64,000 nt of DNA, from assembly GCF_014779795.1 (NCBI RefSeq), contig NZ_JACXZS010000001.1, positions 248,001 through 312,000 of the forward strand, read 5' to 3'. The position numbers were made by a program, and so were the translations under genes. The notes under the pieces are model-generated. The model saw only the letters and a list, made by a program, of their open reading frames with translations, did not search any database and was not told the DNA's origin. Below are positions 17,137 to 27,200 of the stretch, piece after piece. Numbering within the stretch: position 1 is the stretch's first letter; every line of letters begins with the position of its first letter. This DNA is from Microbacterium helvum (GTDB lineage Bacteria; Actinomycetota; Actinomycetes; Actinomycetales; Microbacteriaceae).

Positions 17137-18291
17137 TCAGTGCAGGGCGGCGACCGCGCGGCGGATGGCCTCGCGGTCGGGCTTGCCCGAAGGCAGGGTC
17201 GCGAGCTCGTCCACCAGCACCAGGCGAGCGGGCCGCGCGTGCGGTCCGATCTCGGCCTGCACCGCCGCCCGCGCCTCGTCGAGCTGCACGGCCTCGCTCC
17301 GGCGCAGCGCCTCGCCGCGCGACGCGACGATGACGGATGCCTCACCCCAGCGCTCGTCCGGAACACCCACGACGACGGCGGTGTCGAGGCCGGGCACCGA
17401 CCGCACGATGCGCTCGACCCGGTCCAGCGAGATGTTGACCCCGCCTGAGACGATCACGTTGTCGATGCGGCCACGGATGCGCAGCACGCCGTCCTCGAAC
17501 AGGCCGGCATCGCCCGTGCGGTACCACCTGCGACCGTCGGGCTCGCGGAGGAAGACCGCGTCGGTGAGCTCGCGGTCCCCCAGGTAGCCGTCGGCGAGCG
17601 TCGGCCCCGACACCTGGACCTCCCCGCGCTCGATGCGCACCTGGACGCCCCGCAGCGGCACCCCGTCGTACACACATCCGCCGCTGGTCTCGGTGGACCC
17701 GTACGTCCGGGCGATGCGGACTCCCGCCGCCTCTGCGCGTTCGAATGTCGCAGCGGGCAACGCCTGACCCCCGATGAGGATGCGCTCGAACGAACGCAGT
17801 GCGGCGAGGGTCCGCGCGTCGTGGTCCGCGGCATCGAGGAGCTTCGACAGCTGCGCCGGTACCAGAGAGGTGTACGTCGGCACACGTTCGCCGCCCACGG
17901 ACGACGCCATCGTGAGCGCCGCCGCGGTGAAGCTCTGCGGGGTGAACGCGCCCGAGAGGATCGCGGGCTCGCGGTCGGCGACCAGCGAGCGGACGAGCAC
18001 CTGGAGTCCCGCGACGTAGCTCGCCGGCAGGGCCAGCAGCCACGCGCCGTCGCCGATGCGGTCGGCCGTCGACAGCGCGCTCGCTGTGAGCGCGTCACGG
18101 CTGAGCACCACGCTCTTGGGCACGCCCGTCGAGCCCGAGGTGGTGACCACGACCGCCGTGCCCGGCCGCACCTCCGGCGGGAACCCGTCGACCATGCCGA
18201 GGCCCAGCGCGGGGCCGGCGCCGTGCAGTGCGCCGCGGAGCGCCCGCAGGATCTCACGCGGGTCGTCGCCGACGACGGGTTCGAGCTTCAT
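17137..18291 (-). CDS. menE: o-Succinylbenzoate-CoA ligase (short actinobacterial form)
   Basis: This 384-residue acyl-CoA synthetase activates o-succinylbenzoate. It lacks about 100 N-terminal residues of the longer MenE proteins, as known for actinobacterial forms. Motifs are the phosphate loop TTSGSTGVPKSVVLS, RTYGSTETSGG for adenylate binding, WYRTGDAG, the hinge GRIDNVIVSGGVNI and the catalytic lysine in PSGKPDREAIRR near the C terminus. It lies 13 bp after menB in the same direction, so menB-menE form an operon. Confidence 0.94.
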   Translation of the reverse strand: MKLEPVVGDDPREILRALRGALHGAGPALGLGMVDGFPPEVRPGTAVVVTTSGSTGVPKSVVLSRDALTASALSTADRIGDGAWLLALPASYVAGLQVLVRSLVADREPAILSGAFTPQSFTAAALTMASSVGGERVPTYTSLVPAQLSKLLDAADHDARTLAALRSFERILIGGQALPAATFERAEAAGVRIARTYGSTETSGGCVYDGVPLRGVQVRIERGEVQVSGPTLADGYLGDRELTDAVFLREPDGRRWYRTGDAGLFEDGVLRIRGRIDNVIVSGGVNISLDRVERIVRSVPGLDTAVVVGVPDERWGEASVIVASRGEALRRSEAVQLDEARAAVQAEIGPHARPARLVLVDELATLPSGKPDREAIRRAVAALH

Positions 18292-18304
18292 CGCACCTTC
18301 CCGG

Positions 18305-19219
<915 letters not shown>

Positions 19220-19306
19220 CGCCCCAGCCTACGGCGGGCCGACGGCGCACGTCATACGGGCGTCATGCGGAACCGGACAGTGGATACCGCCGACTACCCT
19301 TGATCG

Positions 19307-19870
19307 GTGACCTCGACTCTTCGCACCCTGGCCATGGCCGCGGCGTCCGCCGCACTGCTGCTCACCCTCGCCGCCTGCTCGACTCCGGCGCCCGACCCGA
19401 CGCCGACCGACGCCGCGACCGGCGACCAGAACGCGGTCGTCGCCGTGAAGACCCCGTGCGAAGGCGACGAGGGTGTCACCGTCGTCGTCGACGCGAGCGC
19501 ACTCGGCGACGCGGACGACGTGTCGGCCACCTGGTGCGTCAGCACGGACGAGGCGATCGTCGCGGCGGACGCGTTCCTCGCCGCGGACGTCACCACCGAG
19601 GGCACCGACCAGTACGGCGACCAGGTCGTGTGCCGCGTCAACGGCGTCCCCGCCGAGGACGAGGCGCTCCCCGCCGAGGACGGCTCGGACTACTTCGAGA
19701 AGTGCGAGTCGATGCCCGCCGCGTTCGCGTACTGGTCGCTGTGGGTGAAGCCCGCCGACGGCGAGTGGGCGTATGCGCAGGAGGGCCCGGCCACCCAGCA
19801 GCTCGAGCCCGGCGAGTCCGTCGAGCTGCTGTTCACCCTCAACGGCGAACCCGCCGCGCCCGCGTCATGA
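19307..19870 (+). CDS. Lipoprotein with a DUF4430/transcobalamin-like C-terminal region
   Basis: A 187-residue secreted lipoprotein with a GTG start and the lipobox signal LLLTLAACS (Cys about residue 25). After a Pro/Thr linker, a domain of about 130 residues ends in AFAYWSLWVKPADGEWAYAQ and then PGESVELLF. This resembles the W-rich ending of DUF4430 proteins, a family related to transcobalamin C-terminal domains and often found beside cobalamin transporters. The resemblance is from memory and not proven. Its stop overlaps the start of the ECF transporter gene (ATGA), so the two are coupled. A role in capturing a corrinoid or another vitamin for that transporter is inferred. Confidence 0.65.
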   Translation: MTSTLRTLAMAAASAALLLTLAACSTPAPDPTPTDAATGDQNAVVAVKTPCEGDEGVTVVVDASALGDADDVSATWCVSTDEAIVAADAFLAADVTTEGTDQYGDQVVCRVNGVPAEDEALPAEDGSDYFEKCESMPAAFAYWSLWVKPADGEWAYAQEGPATQQLEPGESVELLFTLNGEPAAPAS

Positions 19871-22800
19871 TCCTCCGGCCCGGGCCCCTGCGGGCGGCGG
19901 CGGTTCTCGCCGCCGGCTTCGTGGGCGCCCGGGTCGTGTACCGAGTCCTGTTCCACGGAGCCGACGGCTCCGGACAGGTCCTGCTGCCACTGCCCGAGGT
20001 GCGCCTCGCGCCGCCGTTCGCCCACGTCGTGCTGCTCGGTCCCGTCACGACGGACGGACTCGTGGATGCCGCGGCCAGCGCACTCCCGATCGCCCTGGCG
20101 ATCCTCGCCTTCGGGGTGCTGAACTCTCTCGTCGACCTGCACCGGGTGTTCGCGCGGGCGTCACGGCGCGGACCGCTGCGCGGTGTCGCGCGAGCCCTGG
20201 CGATCGCGTGGGCGACGCTCCCCTCCCTCGCGGACGGCGCGCGCGCCGTGCGGTTCGCGCAGCGGCTGCGCGGCGAGCGCGGGGGCGTGCGGCTGCTGCT
20301 TCCCGTGCTGCAGCGCACGCTCGAGCGGGCCGGGCACGTCGCCGCCGCCCTCGAGCTGCGCGGCTTCGCCGGGCGCGGGCTCGACGGCGACTGCCTCGCA
20401 CCGGTCGAGGCGCACGGCGTGTCGGCCGGCTTCGGGACGGACGCCGCGCCCTCTCCCTCACAGGGCTCCATGCAGCGCGGGGCGATGCCGGCAGAGGACG
20501 CGAGCGGCATCCGCCTTCCGTCCTTCTTCGCCCTCGAGGCCGGGACGCTCACCCTCGTGTCCGGCGCCACCGGGTCGGGCAAGTCGACACTCCTGCGGGC
20601 GATCGCGGGGCTCCACACGCACACCGACGGCGGCTGGATGACGGGATCCCTGCGGGTCGTCGGGCACGACCGCGCGGAGGTGCCCCCGCGAGACCTCTCG
20701 CAGCGCGTCGGGGTCGTGCTGCAGCATCCGCGCGAGGCGTTCGCGACCGAACGCGTGCGCGACGAGATCGGCCTGACGCTCGAGCTGCGCGGCGTCGCCC
20801 GCGTGATCGTCGAGGCCCGGGTCGCCGAGGTCGCCGAACGCGTCGGCATCACGCGCCTGCTCGATCGCCCGACGCGCGGGCTGTCCGCCGGCGAGGCGAC
20901 GCTCGTGGCGATCGCCGCGGCCATCGTCGAGCAGCCGATCCTGCTGCTCGTCGACGAGCCCCTCGCCGACCTCGACGCCGCCGCCCGGGTGCGGATCTCG
21001 GACCTGCTGGGCGCGCTCGCGCACGAGGCCGGCATGTGCGTGGTCGTGGCCGAGCACCGGGTTGATGCCCTCGCGGCCGTCGCCGACGAGGTGCTGCGGA
21101 TCGACGGCGGGGTGGTGGCCCGGGTTGCAGTGGCTGTGGCCGGTGCGCATGCCGAGGCTGGGGCATCCGTCCCCTCCGCCGTTGGGCCGAAACCGCAAGA
21201 CAGCACCGTGGCCGGGGCCGTCTCGGTGCGGTCGTGCGGTCTCGGCGCCCCGGCCGACGCCGCGCGCCCCACGGTGCTGCGGGCACGCGGCGTGACGGTG
21301 CGGCACGGCGAGGTCACCGCCGTCGCGGGCGCCGACCTCGAACTGCGGGCCGGTGAGATCGTCGCGCTCACCGGTCCCAACGGCGCGGGCAAGTCGAGTC
21401 TGCTCGCCGCGCTGGCGCTGCCCGCGCGCGGCATGGAAATCTGGGCGGCCGGGCGGGTGGCGCTGGTTCCGGATGCCTCGGACGACCTGTTCGTGTACGA
21501 CACCGTCGCCGCCGAGTGCGCGCGGGCCGATCGCCGCGCCCGCCGCGCCGCTCATGGCATCGCCGCGCCCTCGGCGGTGCCGGCACCCCCACCCCGGGTT
21601 CATCCGTCACAGATGTACGCGGTTCCTGAGGTTTCACGTACATCTGTGACGGATGAACCGGGAGGAGGAGGCGGTCGACGGGACGGCGCGGCGGTGGAGG
21701 CGACGGCAACGGACGGAGCACCGACGGCGATGGGAGCGACGGGGGTGACGGCGGCGCGCTTCGCGGGGTTCCTCGGCCTCGACCCCGGCGGTCCGGTGTT
21801 CGCGGCGCGGCTGGCGCGGCATCCCCTCGACCTCTCCGCCGGCGAGCGGCGGTGCCTCGTGCTCGCGATCCAGCTCGCGACCAGCCCTGCCGTGGTGCTC
21901 GTCGACGAGCCGACGCGCGGCCTCGACCCCGCAGCCCGCGCCGTCGTGTGGACGGCGCTGATGTCGCTCGCCGACGAGGGCACCGCCGTGCTCGTCGCGT
22001 CGCACGAGCCCGAGATCGCCGCCCACGCCGACCGCGTGCTCGAGATGCGGGACGGGATGCCGGCGGCCCCGGCCCGGGCTGTGCCTCTGCCTGATGGCCC
22101 CGCGGCGGCGTTCATGCCTCAGTCCCCCGGATCACCGGACGCGCACGCACCGCGTCGATCCGGGGCTTACGGCACGCCCCCACAAGCGGGGCCTGAATTC
22201 CGGACGCCGCCGGCGACGGACGGCTCCGCGGCGGCACCTCCGGCCCCGGAGTCCTGGACGCCCGCGCCCCGGACGCCCGCGCCCCGCACACCGGCACTGC
22301 GGACACCACGGCCCCCTCGCACGGCGCGGCCGCCGGCATCCCGTCGTCCGCTGCTCCCGGTCGCGGCGCTCGTCCCGGCGAACCTCGTCGCCATCGGTGC
22401 TTTCTGCTGGCCGCTCGTCGCGACGGCCGTACCCGCGCAGGCGTACGCCGCCGTGCCGGTCGCGGCCCTCGCGCTCGCCCCGCTGGCGGTGCTCGTCGTG
22501 ATCGCGACGCTGGACGGCACGGTGAGGTCGGCCCACATGCTGGCGCTTCTCGGCACGCTCGCCGCGATCGGCGCAGCGGTGCGCATCGCGAGTACCGGCG
22601 TCGGGGGCGTCGAGGCGGTGTTCGTGCTGCTGATCCTCGCCGGTCGCGCCTTCGGCGCACGGTTCGGGATGCTGCTCGGCATGGCGGCGATCGCCCTGTC
22701 GACCCTCGTGACCGGCACGTTCGGCCCCTGGACGCCGTTCCAGATGTTCGCCTGCGCGTGGGTGGGTGCGGGCGCGGGGCTCCTCCCCCGGCTCCGCTCG

Positions 22801-23151
22801 CACGCGGCCGAGATCGCGATGCTCGCGGTCTACGGTGTCGTCGCCTCGTACGCCTTCGGGCTCATCATGAACCTCTGGTACTGGCCGTTCGCCGTGGGCT
22901 ACGGCACCGGCATCTCGTACGACGGCTCGGCGCCGCTGGGCGTCAACCTGTCGAGCTTCCTGCTGTACTCGCTGGTCACCTCGACGCTCAGCTGGGACAC
23001 CCTGCGGGCGGTCACCACGGTCATCGGCCTGGTCGTCATCGGGCGTCCGGTGCTCGCCGCGCTCCGTCGCGCCAAGCCCCTGCAGCAGCCGCCGTGGACG
23101 GGCACGCCCGTCGGGCGCCGTGTCGCGGCGACGGCGCCTGCTCGCCGCTGA
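19867..23151 (+). CDS. Single-chain ECF vitamin transporter (T-A-A'-S fusion)
   Basis: A 1094-residue protein starting at ATG 19867 in a 4-bp overlap with the lipoprotein gene. Residues 1-190 are EcfT-like, with hydrophobic segments and two A-R-G coupling motifs (FAQRLRGERG and ALELRGFAGRG). The first ATPase spans about 210-400: Walker A GATGSGKS at 233-240, LSAGE at 339, Walker B LLLVDEPLADLD near 360. The second spans about 475-720: K509 in GPNGAGKSS, LSAGER at 656, VLVDEPTRGLD near 678. Residues 828-1080 contain about six helices resembling an ECF S component. Four normally separate subunits are thus in one chain. The three linkers are Ala/Pro-rich and carry DNA palindromes. Adjacency to metH suggests cobalamin; other vitamins are possible. 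Confidence 0.88.
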   Translation: MILRPGPLRAAAVLAAGFVGARVVYRVLFHGADGSGQVLLPLPEVRLAPPFAHVVLLGPVTTDGLVDAAASALPIALAILAFGVLNSLVDLHRVFARASRRGPLRGVARALAIAWATLPSLADGARAVRFAQRLRGERGGVRLLLPVLQRTLERAGHVAAALELRGFAGRGLDGDCLAPVEAHGVSAGFGTDAAPSPSQGSMQRGAMPAEDASGIRLPSFFALEAGTLTLVSGATGSGKSTLLRAIAGLHTHTDGGWMTGSLRVVGHDRAEVPPRDLSQRVGVVLQHPREAFATERVRDEIGLTLELRGVARVIVEARVAEVAERVGITRLLDRPTRGLSAGEATLVAIAAAIVEQPILLLVDEPLADLDAAARVRISDLLGALAHEAGMCVVVAEHRVDALAAVADEVLRIDGGVVARVAVAVAGAHAEAGASVPSAVGPKPQDSTVAGAVSVRSCGLGAPADAARPTVLRARGVTVRHGEVTAVAGADLELRAGEIVALTGPNGAGKSSLLAALALPARGMEIWAAGRVALVPDASDDLFVYDTVAAECARADRRARRAAHGIAAPSAVPAPPPRVHPSQMYAVPEVSRTSVTDEPGGGGGRRDGAAVEATATDGAPTAMGATGVTAARFAGFLGLDPGGPVFAARLARHPLDLSAGERRCLVLAIQLATSPAVVLVDEPTRGLDPAARAVVWTALMSLADEGTAVLVASHEPEIAAHADRVLEMRDGMPAAPARAVPLPDGPAAAFMPQSPGSPDAHAPRRSGAYGTPPQAGPEFRTPPATDGSAAAPPAPESWTPAPRTPAPRTPALRTPRPPRTARPPASRRPLLPVAALVPANLVAIGAFCWPLVATAVPAQAYAAVPVAALALAPLAVLVVIATLDGTVRSAHMLALLGTLAAIGAAVRIASTGVGGVEAVFVLLILAGRAFGARFGMLLGMAAIALSTLVTGTFGPWTPFQMFACAWVGAGAGLLPRLRSHAAEIAMLAVYGVVASYAFGLIMNLWYWPFAVGYGTGISYDGSAPLGVNLSSFLLYSLVTSTLSWDTLRAVTTVIGLVVIGRPVLAALRRAKPLQQPPWTGTPVGRRVAATAPARR
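21184..21250. repeat. In-frame palindrome in the ATPase1-ATPase2 linker
   Basis: GGGCCGAAACCGCA (21184-21197) is mirrored by TGCGGTCTCGGCGCCC (21235-21250) with one mismatch and a 2-nt bulge. GCACCG and CGGTGC pair further in. The element is translated as part of the linker between the two ATPase domains. Confidence 0.7.
21597..21659. repeat. In-frame 63-bp palindrome with 23-bp perfect arms inside ATPase 2
   Basis: Left arm 21597-21619 and right arm 21637-21659 are perfect reverse complements of 23 bp (outer part GGTTCATCCGTCACAGATG). The loop is 17 bp. It is read in frame, giving HPSQMYAVPEVSRTSVTDEP, in a low-complexity insertion between the Walker A and signature motifs of the second ATPase domain. 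Confidence 0.9.
22125..22165. repeat. In-frame palindrome in the ATPase2-S linker
   Basis: CCCCGGATC (22125-22133) and GATCCGGGG (22157-22165) are perfect inverted repeats. They are followed by a small CCCC/GGGG hairpin near 22175-22190, all inside the Pro-rich linker before the S domain. Confidence 0.65.
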
Positions 23152-23166
23152 GACCGGGCTCGGTCC

Positions 23167-23229
23167 GCGCTGTCGAAATCGGCATCCGCGCCAGAACACA
23201 GCGACAGCGCATGACGGTTTCGACAGCGC
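23167..23229. repeat. GCGCTGTCGAAA / TTTCGACAGCGC inverted repeat
   Basis: Perfect 12-bp arms at 23167-23178 and 23218-23229 lie in the 208-bp convergent gap between the ECF gene and metH. Confidence 0.75.
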
Positions 23230-23314
23230 GAAAGGCCAGGTCGGCGCAGAAGCTGCAGCGCGTGCCGATCTCGGCAGCGCAGGCGTGCCGCCAGCGGCGC
23301 TCACAGCCTGGGAA

Positions 23315-23345
23315 GAGTGGATGCCTGGGGTCCTGGCATCCACTC
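23315..23345. repeat. GAGTGGATGCC hairpin at the metH end
   Basis: GAGTGGATGCC and GGCATCCACTC form an 11-bp perfect stem with a 9-nt loop, 14 bp after the metH stop. It shares its arms with the hairpin at 15138-15165. It may end both converging transcripts. Confidence 0.8.
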
Positions 23346-23359
23346 CCCCACGCGCCGGC

Positions 23360-26300
23360 TCAGACCGAGAAGTACTTCGCCTCGGGGTGGTGGAAGACGA
23401 ACGCGTCGGTGGACTGCTCGGGGTGCAGCTGCAGCTCGTCGCTGAGCTCGACGCCCATGCGCTCGGGGCGCAGCAGCTCGACGACCTTGCGGCGGTCCTC
23501 CATGTCGGGGCATGCGGGGTAGCCGAGAGAGAAGCGGGCGCCGCGGTACTCGAGCTTGAACAGGCCCGCGGTGTCGGTCGGGTCCTCGGCCGAGAAGCCG
23601 AGCTCGGAGCGGATGCGGGCGTGCCAGAACTCGGCGAGCGCCTCCGTCAGCTGCATCACGAGGCCGTTGAGCTCGTAGTAGTCGCGGTACTTGTCCTCGG
23701 CGAAGAGCTTCGCGGTGACGCTGTCGATCGCGGCTCCCGCGGTCACCAGCTGCACCGGCAGCACGTCGACTTGCCCGGACTCGCGCGAGCGCACGAAGTC
23801 CGCGAGGTTCAGGTGGCGGTCGCGGCGCTGGCGCGGGAAGTGGAAACGCAGGCGGTCGGTGCCGATCGGGCCGCCGCTGCCGCCGTCGGGCGCAAGCAGG
23901 CCGGGCACGCCCAGCACGCCGGTCGGATCGTCGGCGTGATGCAGCACGACGACGTCGTCGCCCTCCGACACCACCGGGAAGTACCCGTATGCAACCGACG
24001 CGTCGAGCATGCCCTCGGCGAGGATGCGGTCGAGCCAGTACCGCAGCCGCGGGCGTCCCTCGGTCTCGACGAGCTGCTCGTACGACAGGCCGTCCTCGCA
24101 GCGGCCGGGCTTCAGCCCCCACTGCCCCATGAACGTCGCCCGCTCGTCGAGGAATGCGGCGTAGTCGTGCAGCGCGATGCCGCGGACGATGCGGGTTCCC
24201 CAGAACGGCGGCGCCGGGACCGGGTTGTCGGAGGCCACGTCCGACCTCGCGGGCATGGCTTCGGGCTCGGTCAGCGTGAGCTTGGAGCCGGCGGCGTGGC
24301 GGCGCTTCTTGAGCTCGGGCAGGCCGACCGATGCCGGGTCCGCACCGCGCGCGATCTTGACGAGCGGCTCCATGAGCGCGAGGCCCTCGAACGCGTCGCG
24401 CGCATAGCGGACCTCGCCGTCGAACAGGCCGGCGAGGTCGTCTTCGACGTAGGCGCGGGTCAGCGCCGCACCGCCCAGGATCACCGGCCACTTCTTGCCG
24501 AGACCCCGGGAGTTCAGCTCTTCGAGGTTCTCCTTCATCACGACGGTCGACTTCACGAGCAGTCCCGACATGCCGATGACGTCGGCGTCGTGCTCCTCGG
24601 CGGCGGCGATGATGTCGGCGATCGGCTGCTTGATGCCGAGGTTGATCACGTCGTAGCCGTTGTTCGTCAGGATGATGTCGACGAGGTTCTTGCCGATGTC
24701 GTGCACGTCGCCGCGCACGGTCGCCAGCACGATGCGGCCCTTGCCCGAGGCATCCGATTTCTCCATATGGGGCTCGAGCAGCGCGACGGCGTTCTTCATG
24801 ACCTCGGCGGACTGCAGCACGAACGGCAGCTGCATCTCTCCGGCGCCGAACCGCTCGCCGACGACCTTCATGCCCTCCAGCAGGTGGTCGTTGATGATCG
24901 CGAGCGGCGCCATGCCTTCGGCGCGCGCGAGGTCCAGGTCGGCCTCGAGCCCCTTGCCCTCGCCGTCGATGATGCGGCGCTGCAGGCGCTCCCCCGTCGG
25001 CAGCGCGGCGAGCTCGGCCGCCCGCTGGTTGCGCAGCGCGGCCGTATCGACGCCCGCGAACAGGTCGAGCATGCGCGCCAGCGGGTCGTACGTGACGTTG
25101 CCGTCGGCGTCGTACTCGCGACGGTCCCAGACCAGGTCGAGCGCGACCTTGCGCTGCTCGTCCGAGATCGAGGCGAGCGGCACGATCTTGGCGGCGTCGA
25201 TGATGCCGCTCGTGAGGCCCGCCTGCACCGCTTCGTGAAGGAACGCCGAGTTCAGCACGCTGCGCGCGGCCGGGTTGAGGCCGAACGACACGTTCGAGAC
25301 GCCGAGGGTCGTGTTGATGCCCGGATACTTCGCGGTGATGCGGCGGATCGCCTCGATCGTCTCGATGGCGTCGCGGCGGGTCTCTTCCTGTCCCGTCGCG
25401 ATCGGGAAGGTCAGGCAGTCGACGATGATGTCGCTGACCCGCATCCCCCAGTCGCCCACGAGCTCGTCCACGAGGCGCGACGCGATGCGCTCCTTGTCGT
25501 CGGCAGTGCGGGCCTGGCCGTGCTCATCGATCGTGAGGGCGATGACGGCGGTGCCATGCTCTTTGACGAGCGGCATGATGCGACCGAATCGGGATGCCGC
25601 ACCCGCCCCGTCCTCGTAGTTCACCGAGTTCACGACCGGGCGGCCGCCGATGAGCTCCAGGCCCGCGCGGATCACGGCGGGCTCCGTCGAGTCGACGACC
25701 AGCGGCAGCGTGGAGGCCGACGCGAAGCGCGAGACGATCTCGCGGATATCGGCGACGCCGTCGCGGCCCACGTAATCCACGCACACGTCGAGCAGGTGCG
25801 CGCCGACGCGGATCTGGTCGCGGGCGATGTCGACACAGTCGTCCCAGCGGCCCTCGAGCATCGCCTCGCGGAACGCCTTCGAGCCGTTCGCGTTGGTCCG
25901 CTCGCCGATCGCGAGGTACGAGGCATCCTGATGGAACGACACGTGCTGGTACAGCGACGCGACACCGGGCTCGATCGCGGGATGCCGCTCGCCCTCGGCG
26001 CGCAGCGGGCGCAGCCGCTCCACGACCGCCGCGAGGTGCTCGGGGGTCGTGCCGCAGCATCCGCCGATCAGGCCCAGGCCGAACTCGCGCACGAACTGCT
26101 CGTGCGCGGTCGCGAGCTCGGCGGGCGTCAGCGGGTAGTGGGCGCCGTTCGCGCCGAGCACGGGAAGGCCGGCGTTCGGCATGCACGCGATCGGCACGGT
26201 GGCGTGCTTCGAGAGGTGGCGCAGGTGCTCGCTCATCTCGGTCGGGCCGGTGGCGCAGTTGAGGCCGATGGCGTCGACGCCGAGCGGCTCGATCGCGGTG

Positions 26301-26992
26301 AGCGCGGCGCCGATCTCGGAGCCCATGAGCATGGTGCCGGTGGTCTCGACGGTCACCTCGACGAAGATCGGAAGCCGGATGCCGCGGCTCACGATCGCCT
26401 GACGACAGCCGTTGATGGCGGCCTTGGTCTGCAACAGGTCCTGGCTCGTCTCGACGAGGAACGCGTCGGCGCCGCCGTCGATGAGGCCCTCGGCCTGCAG
26501 CGCGAACGTCTGCTTCAGGTTGTCGTAGGTGGTGTGACCGAGGCTCGGCAGCTTCGTACCGGGTCCCATCGACCCGAGCACCCAGCGCTCCCGTCCGTCG
26601 GCGGCCTCAGCCGCCTCGACCCGCTCCCGCGCGATGCGGGCGCCGACCTCGGCCAGCTCCGAGATGCGGTCGACGATGCCGTAGTCGTCGAGGTTGGACC
26701 AGTTCGCCCCGAACGTGTTCGTCTCGACGGCATCCACCCCCACCTCGAGGTACGCGTCGTGGATCGCGCCGACGACGTCGGGCCGCGAGACGTTGAGGAT
26801 CTCGTTGCAGCCCTCGAGCCCCTGGAAGTCGCCCTCGATCGTGAGGTCGTACCGCTGGAGCATCGTGCCCATGGCGCCGTCCGCGATGACGACCCGGTGA
26901 CGCACCGCGTCGAGCAGGCGCTCGGCGCGCTCGGGGCGCGGGACGCCGTCGATGTCGAGGGCGAAGCGGGGCGCGGAGGTAACGGCAGTCAC
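23360..26992 (-). CDS. metH: Cobalamin-dependent methionine synthase
   Basis: A full-length 1210-residue MetH with a GTG start (E. coli MetH has 1227). It transfers a methyl group from methyltetrahydrofolate to homocysteine through B12. Domains in order are: the homocysteine barrel (about 20-330) with zinc ligands in LNCATGP and GGCCGTTPEH; the pterin-binding domain (about 360-640, VVDSTEPAVIRAGLELIGGR); a helical cap; the B12-binding domain with DVHDIGKNLVDIIL near residue 760; and the SAM-binding reactivation domain (about 900-1200) ending YPACPDMEDRRKVVELL. All four modules appear intact. It converges on the ECF transporter gene. No cobalamin riboswitch was seen upstream. Confidence 0.97.
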   Translation of the reverse strand: MTAVTSAPRFALDIDGVPRPERAERLLDAVRHRVVIADGAMGTMLQRYDLTIEGDFQGLEGCNEILNVSRPDVVGAIHDAYLEVGVDAVETNTFGANWSNLDDYGIVDRISELAEVGARIARERVEAAEAADGRERWVLGSMGPGTKLPSLGHTTYDNLKQTFALQAEGLIDGGADAFLVETSQDLLQTKAAINGCRQAIVSRGIRLPIFVEVTVETTGTMLMGSEIGAALTAIEPLGVDAIGLNCATGPTEMSEHLRHLSKHATVPIACMPNAGLPVLGANGAHYPLTPAELATAHEQFVREFGLGLIGGCCGTTPEHLAAVVERLRPLRAEGERHPAIEPGVASLYQHVSFHQDASYLAIGERTNANGSKAFREAMLEGRWDDCVDIARDQIRVGAHLLDVCVDYVGRDGVADIREIVSRFASASTLPLVVDSTEPAVIRAGLELIGGRPVVNSVNYEDGAGAASRFGRIMPLVKEHGTAVIALTIDEHGQARTADDKERIASRLVDELVGDWGMRVSDIIVDCLTFPIATGQEETRRDAIETIEAIRRITAKYPGINTTLGVSNVSFGLNPAARSVLNSAFLHEAVQAGLTSGIIDAAKIVPLASISDEQRKVALDLVWDRREYDADGNVTYDPLARMLDLFAGVDTAALRNQRAAELAALPTGERLQRRIIDGEGKGLEADLDLARAEGMAPLAIINDHLLEGMKVVGERFGAGEMQLPFVLQSAEVMKNAVALLEPHMEKSDASGKGRIVLATVRGDVHDIGKNLVDIILTNNGYDVINLGIKQPIADIIAAAEEHDADVIGMSGLLVKSTVVMKENLEELNSRGLGKKWPVILGGAALTRAYVEDDLAGLFDGEVRYARDAFEGLALMEPLVKIARGADPASVGLPELKKRRHAAGSKLTLTEPEAMPARSDVASDNPVPAPPFWGTRIVRGIALHDYAAFLDERATFMGQWGLKPGRCEDGLSYEQLVETEGRPRLRYWLDRILAEGMLDASVAYGYFPVVSEGDDVVVLHHADDPTGVLGVPGLLAPDGGSGGPIGTDRLRFHFPRQRRDRHLNLADFVRSRESGQVDVLPVQLVTAGAAIDSVTAKLFAEDKYRDYYELNGLVMQLTEALAEFWHARIRSELGFSAEDPTDTAGLFKLEYRGARFSLGYPACPDMEDRRKVVELLRPERMGVELSDELQLHPEQSTDAFVFHHPEAKYFSV

Positions 26993-27078
26993 CCCGCGAT
27001 TTTAGTCGCGGCGCGCCGCCCCGGCCCCGTTCGTGACGAGGCGCCGCGGTCGGCCTGGGCCCCCGGCATCCCGTCGAT

Positions 27079-27148
27079 AACGCGGTTTCTCGCCGAACGA
27101 CCACGTCGATGACGGCGACAACGTGGTGTCTCGGCGAGAAACCGCGTT
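27079..27148. repeat. 70-bp palindromic element with 18-bp perfect arms
   Basis: AACGCGGTTTCTCGCCGA (27079-27096) is mirrored exactly by TCGGCGAGAAACCGCGTT (27131-27148). ACCACGT and ACGTGGT pair inside. It lies in the 208-bp gap upstream of metH and downstream of the LLM gene; no other element was recognised there. Confidence 0.88.
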
Positions 27149-27200
27149 GCGGACAAGAAGGGGTGCGAGCACATGCAGGCGGCCGCAGGCGGCCGCGGGA

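Noticed and set aside
26993..27200. Possible cobalamin riboswitch upstream of metH, and similarly before the lipoprotein gene (19220-19306).
   Set aside because: No B12-box-like sequence was found, and the 87-bp gap at 19220 is too short for a full cobalamin riboswitch. The structure upstream of metH is a simple palindrome.
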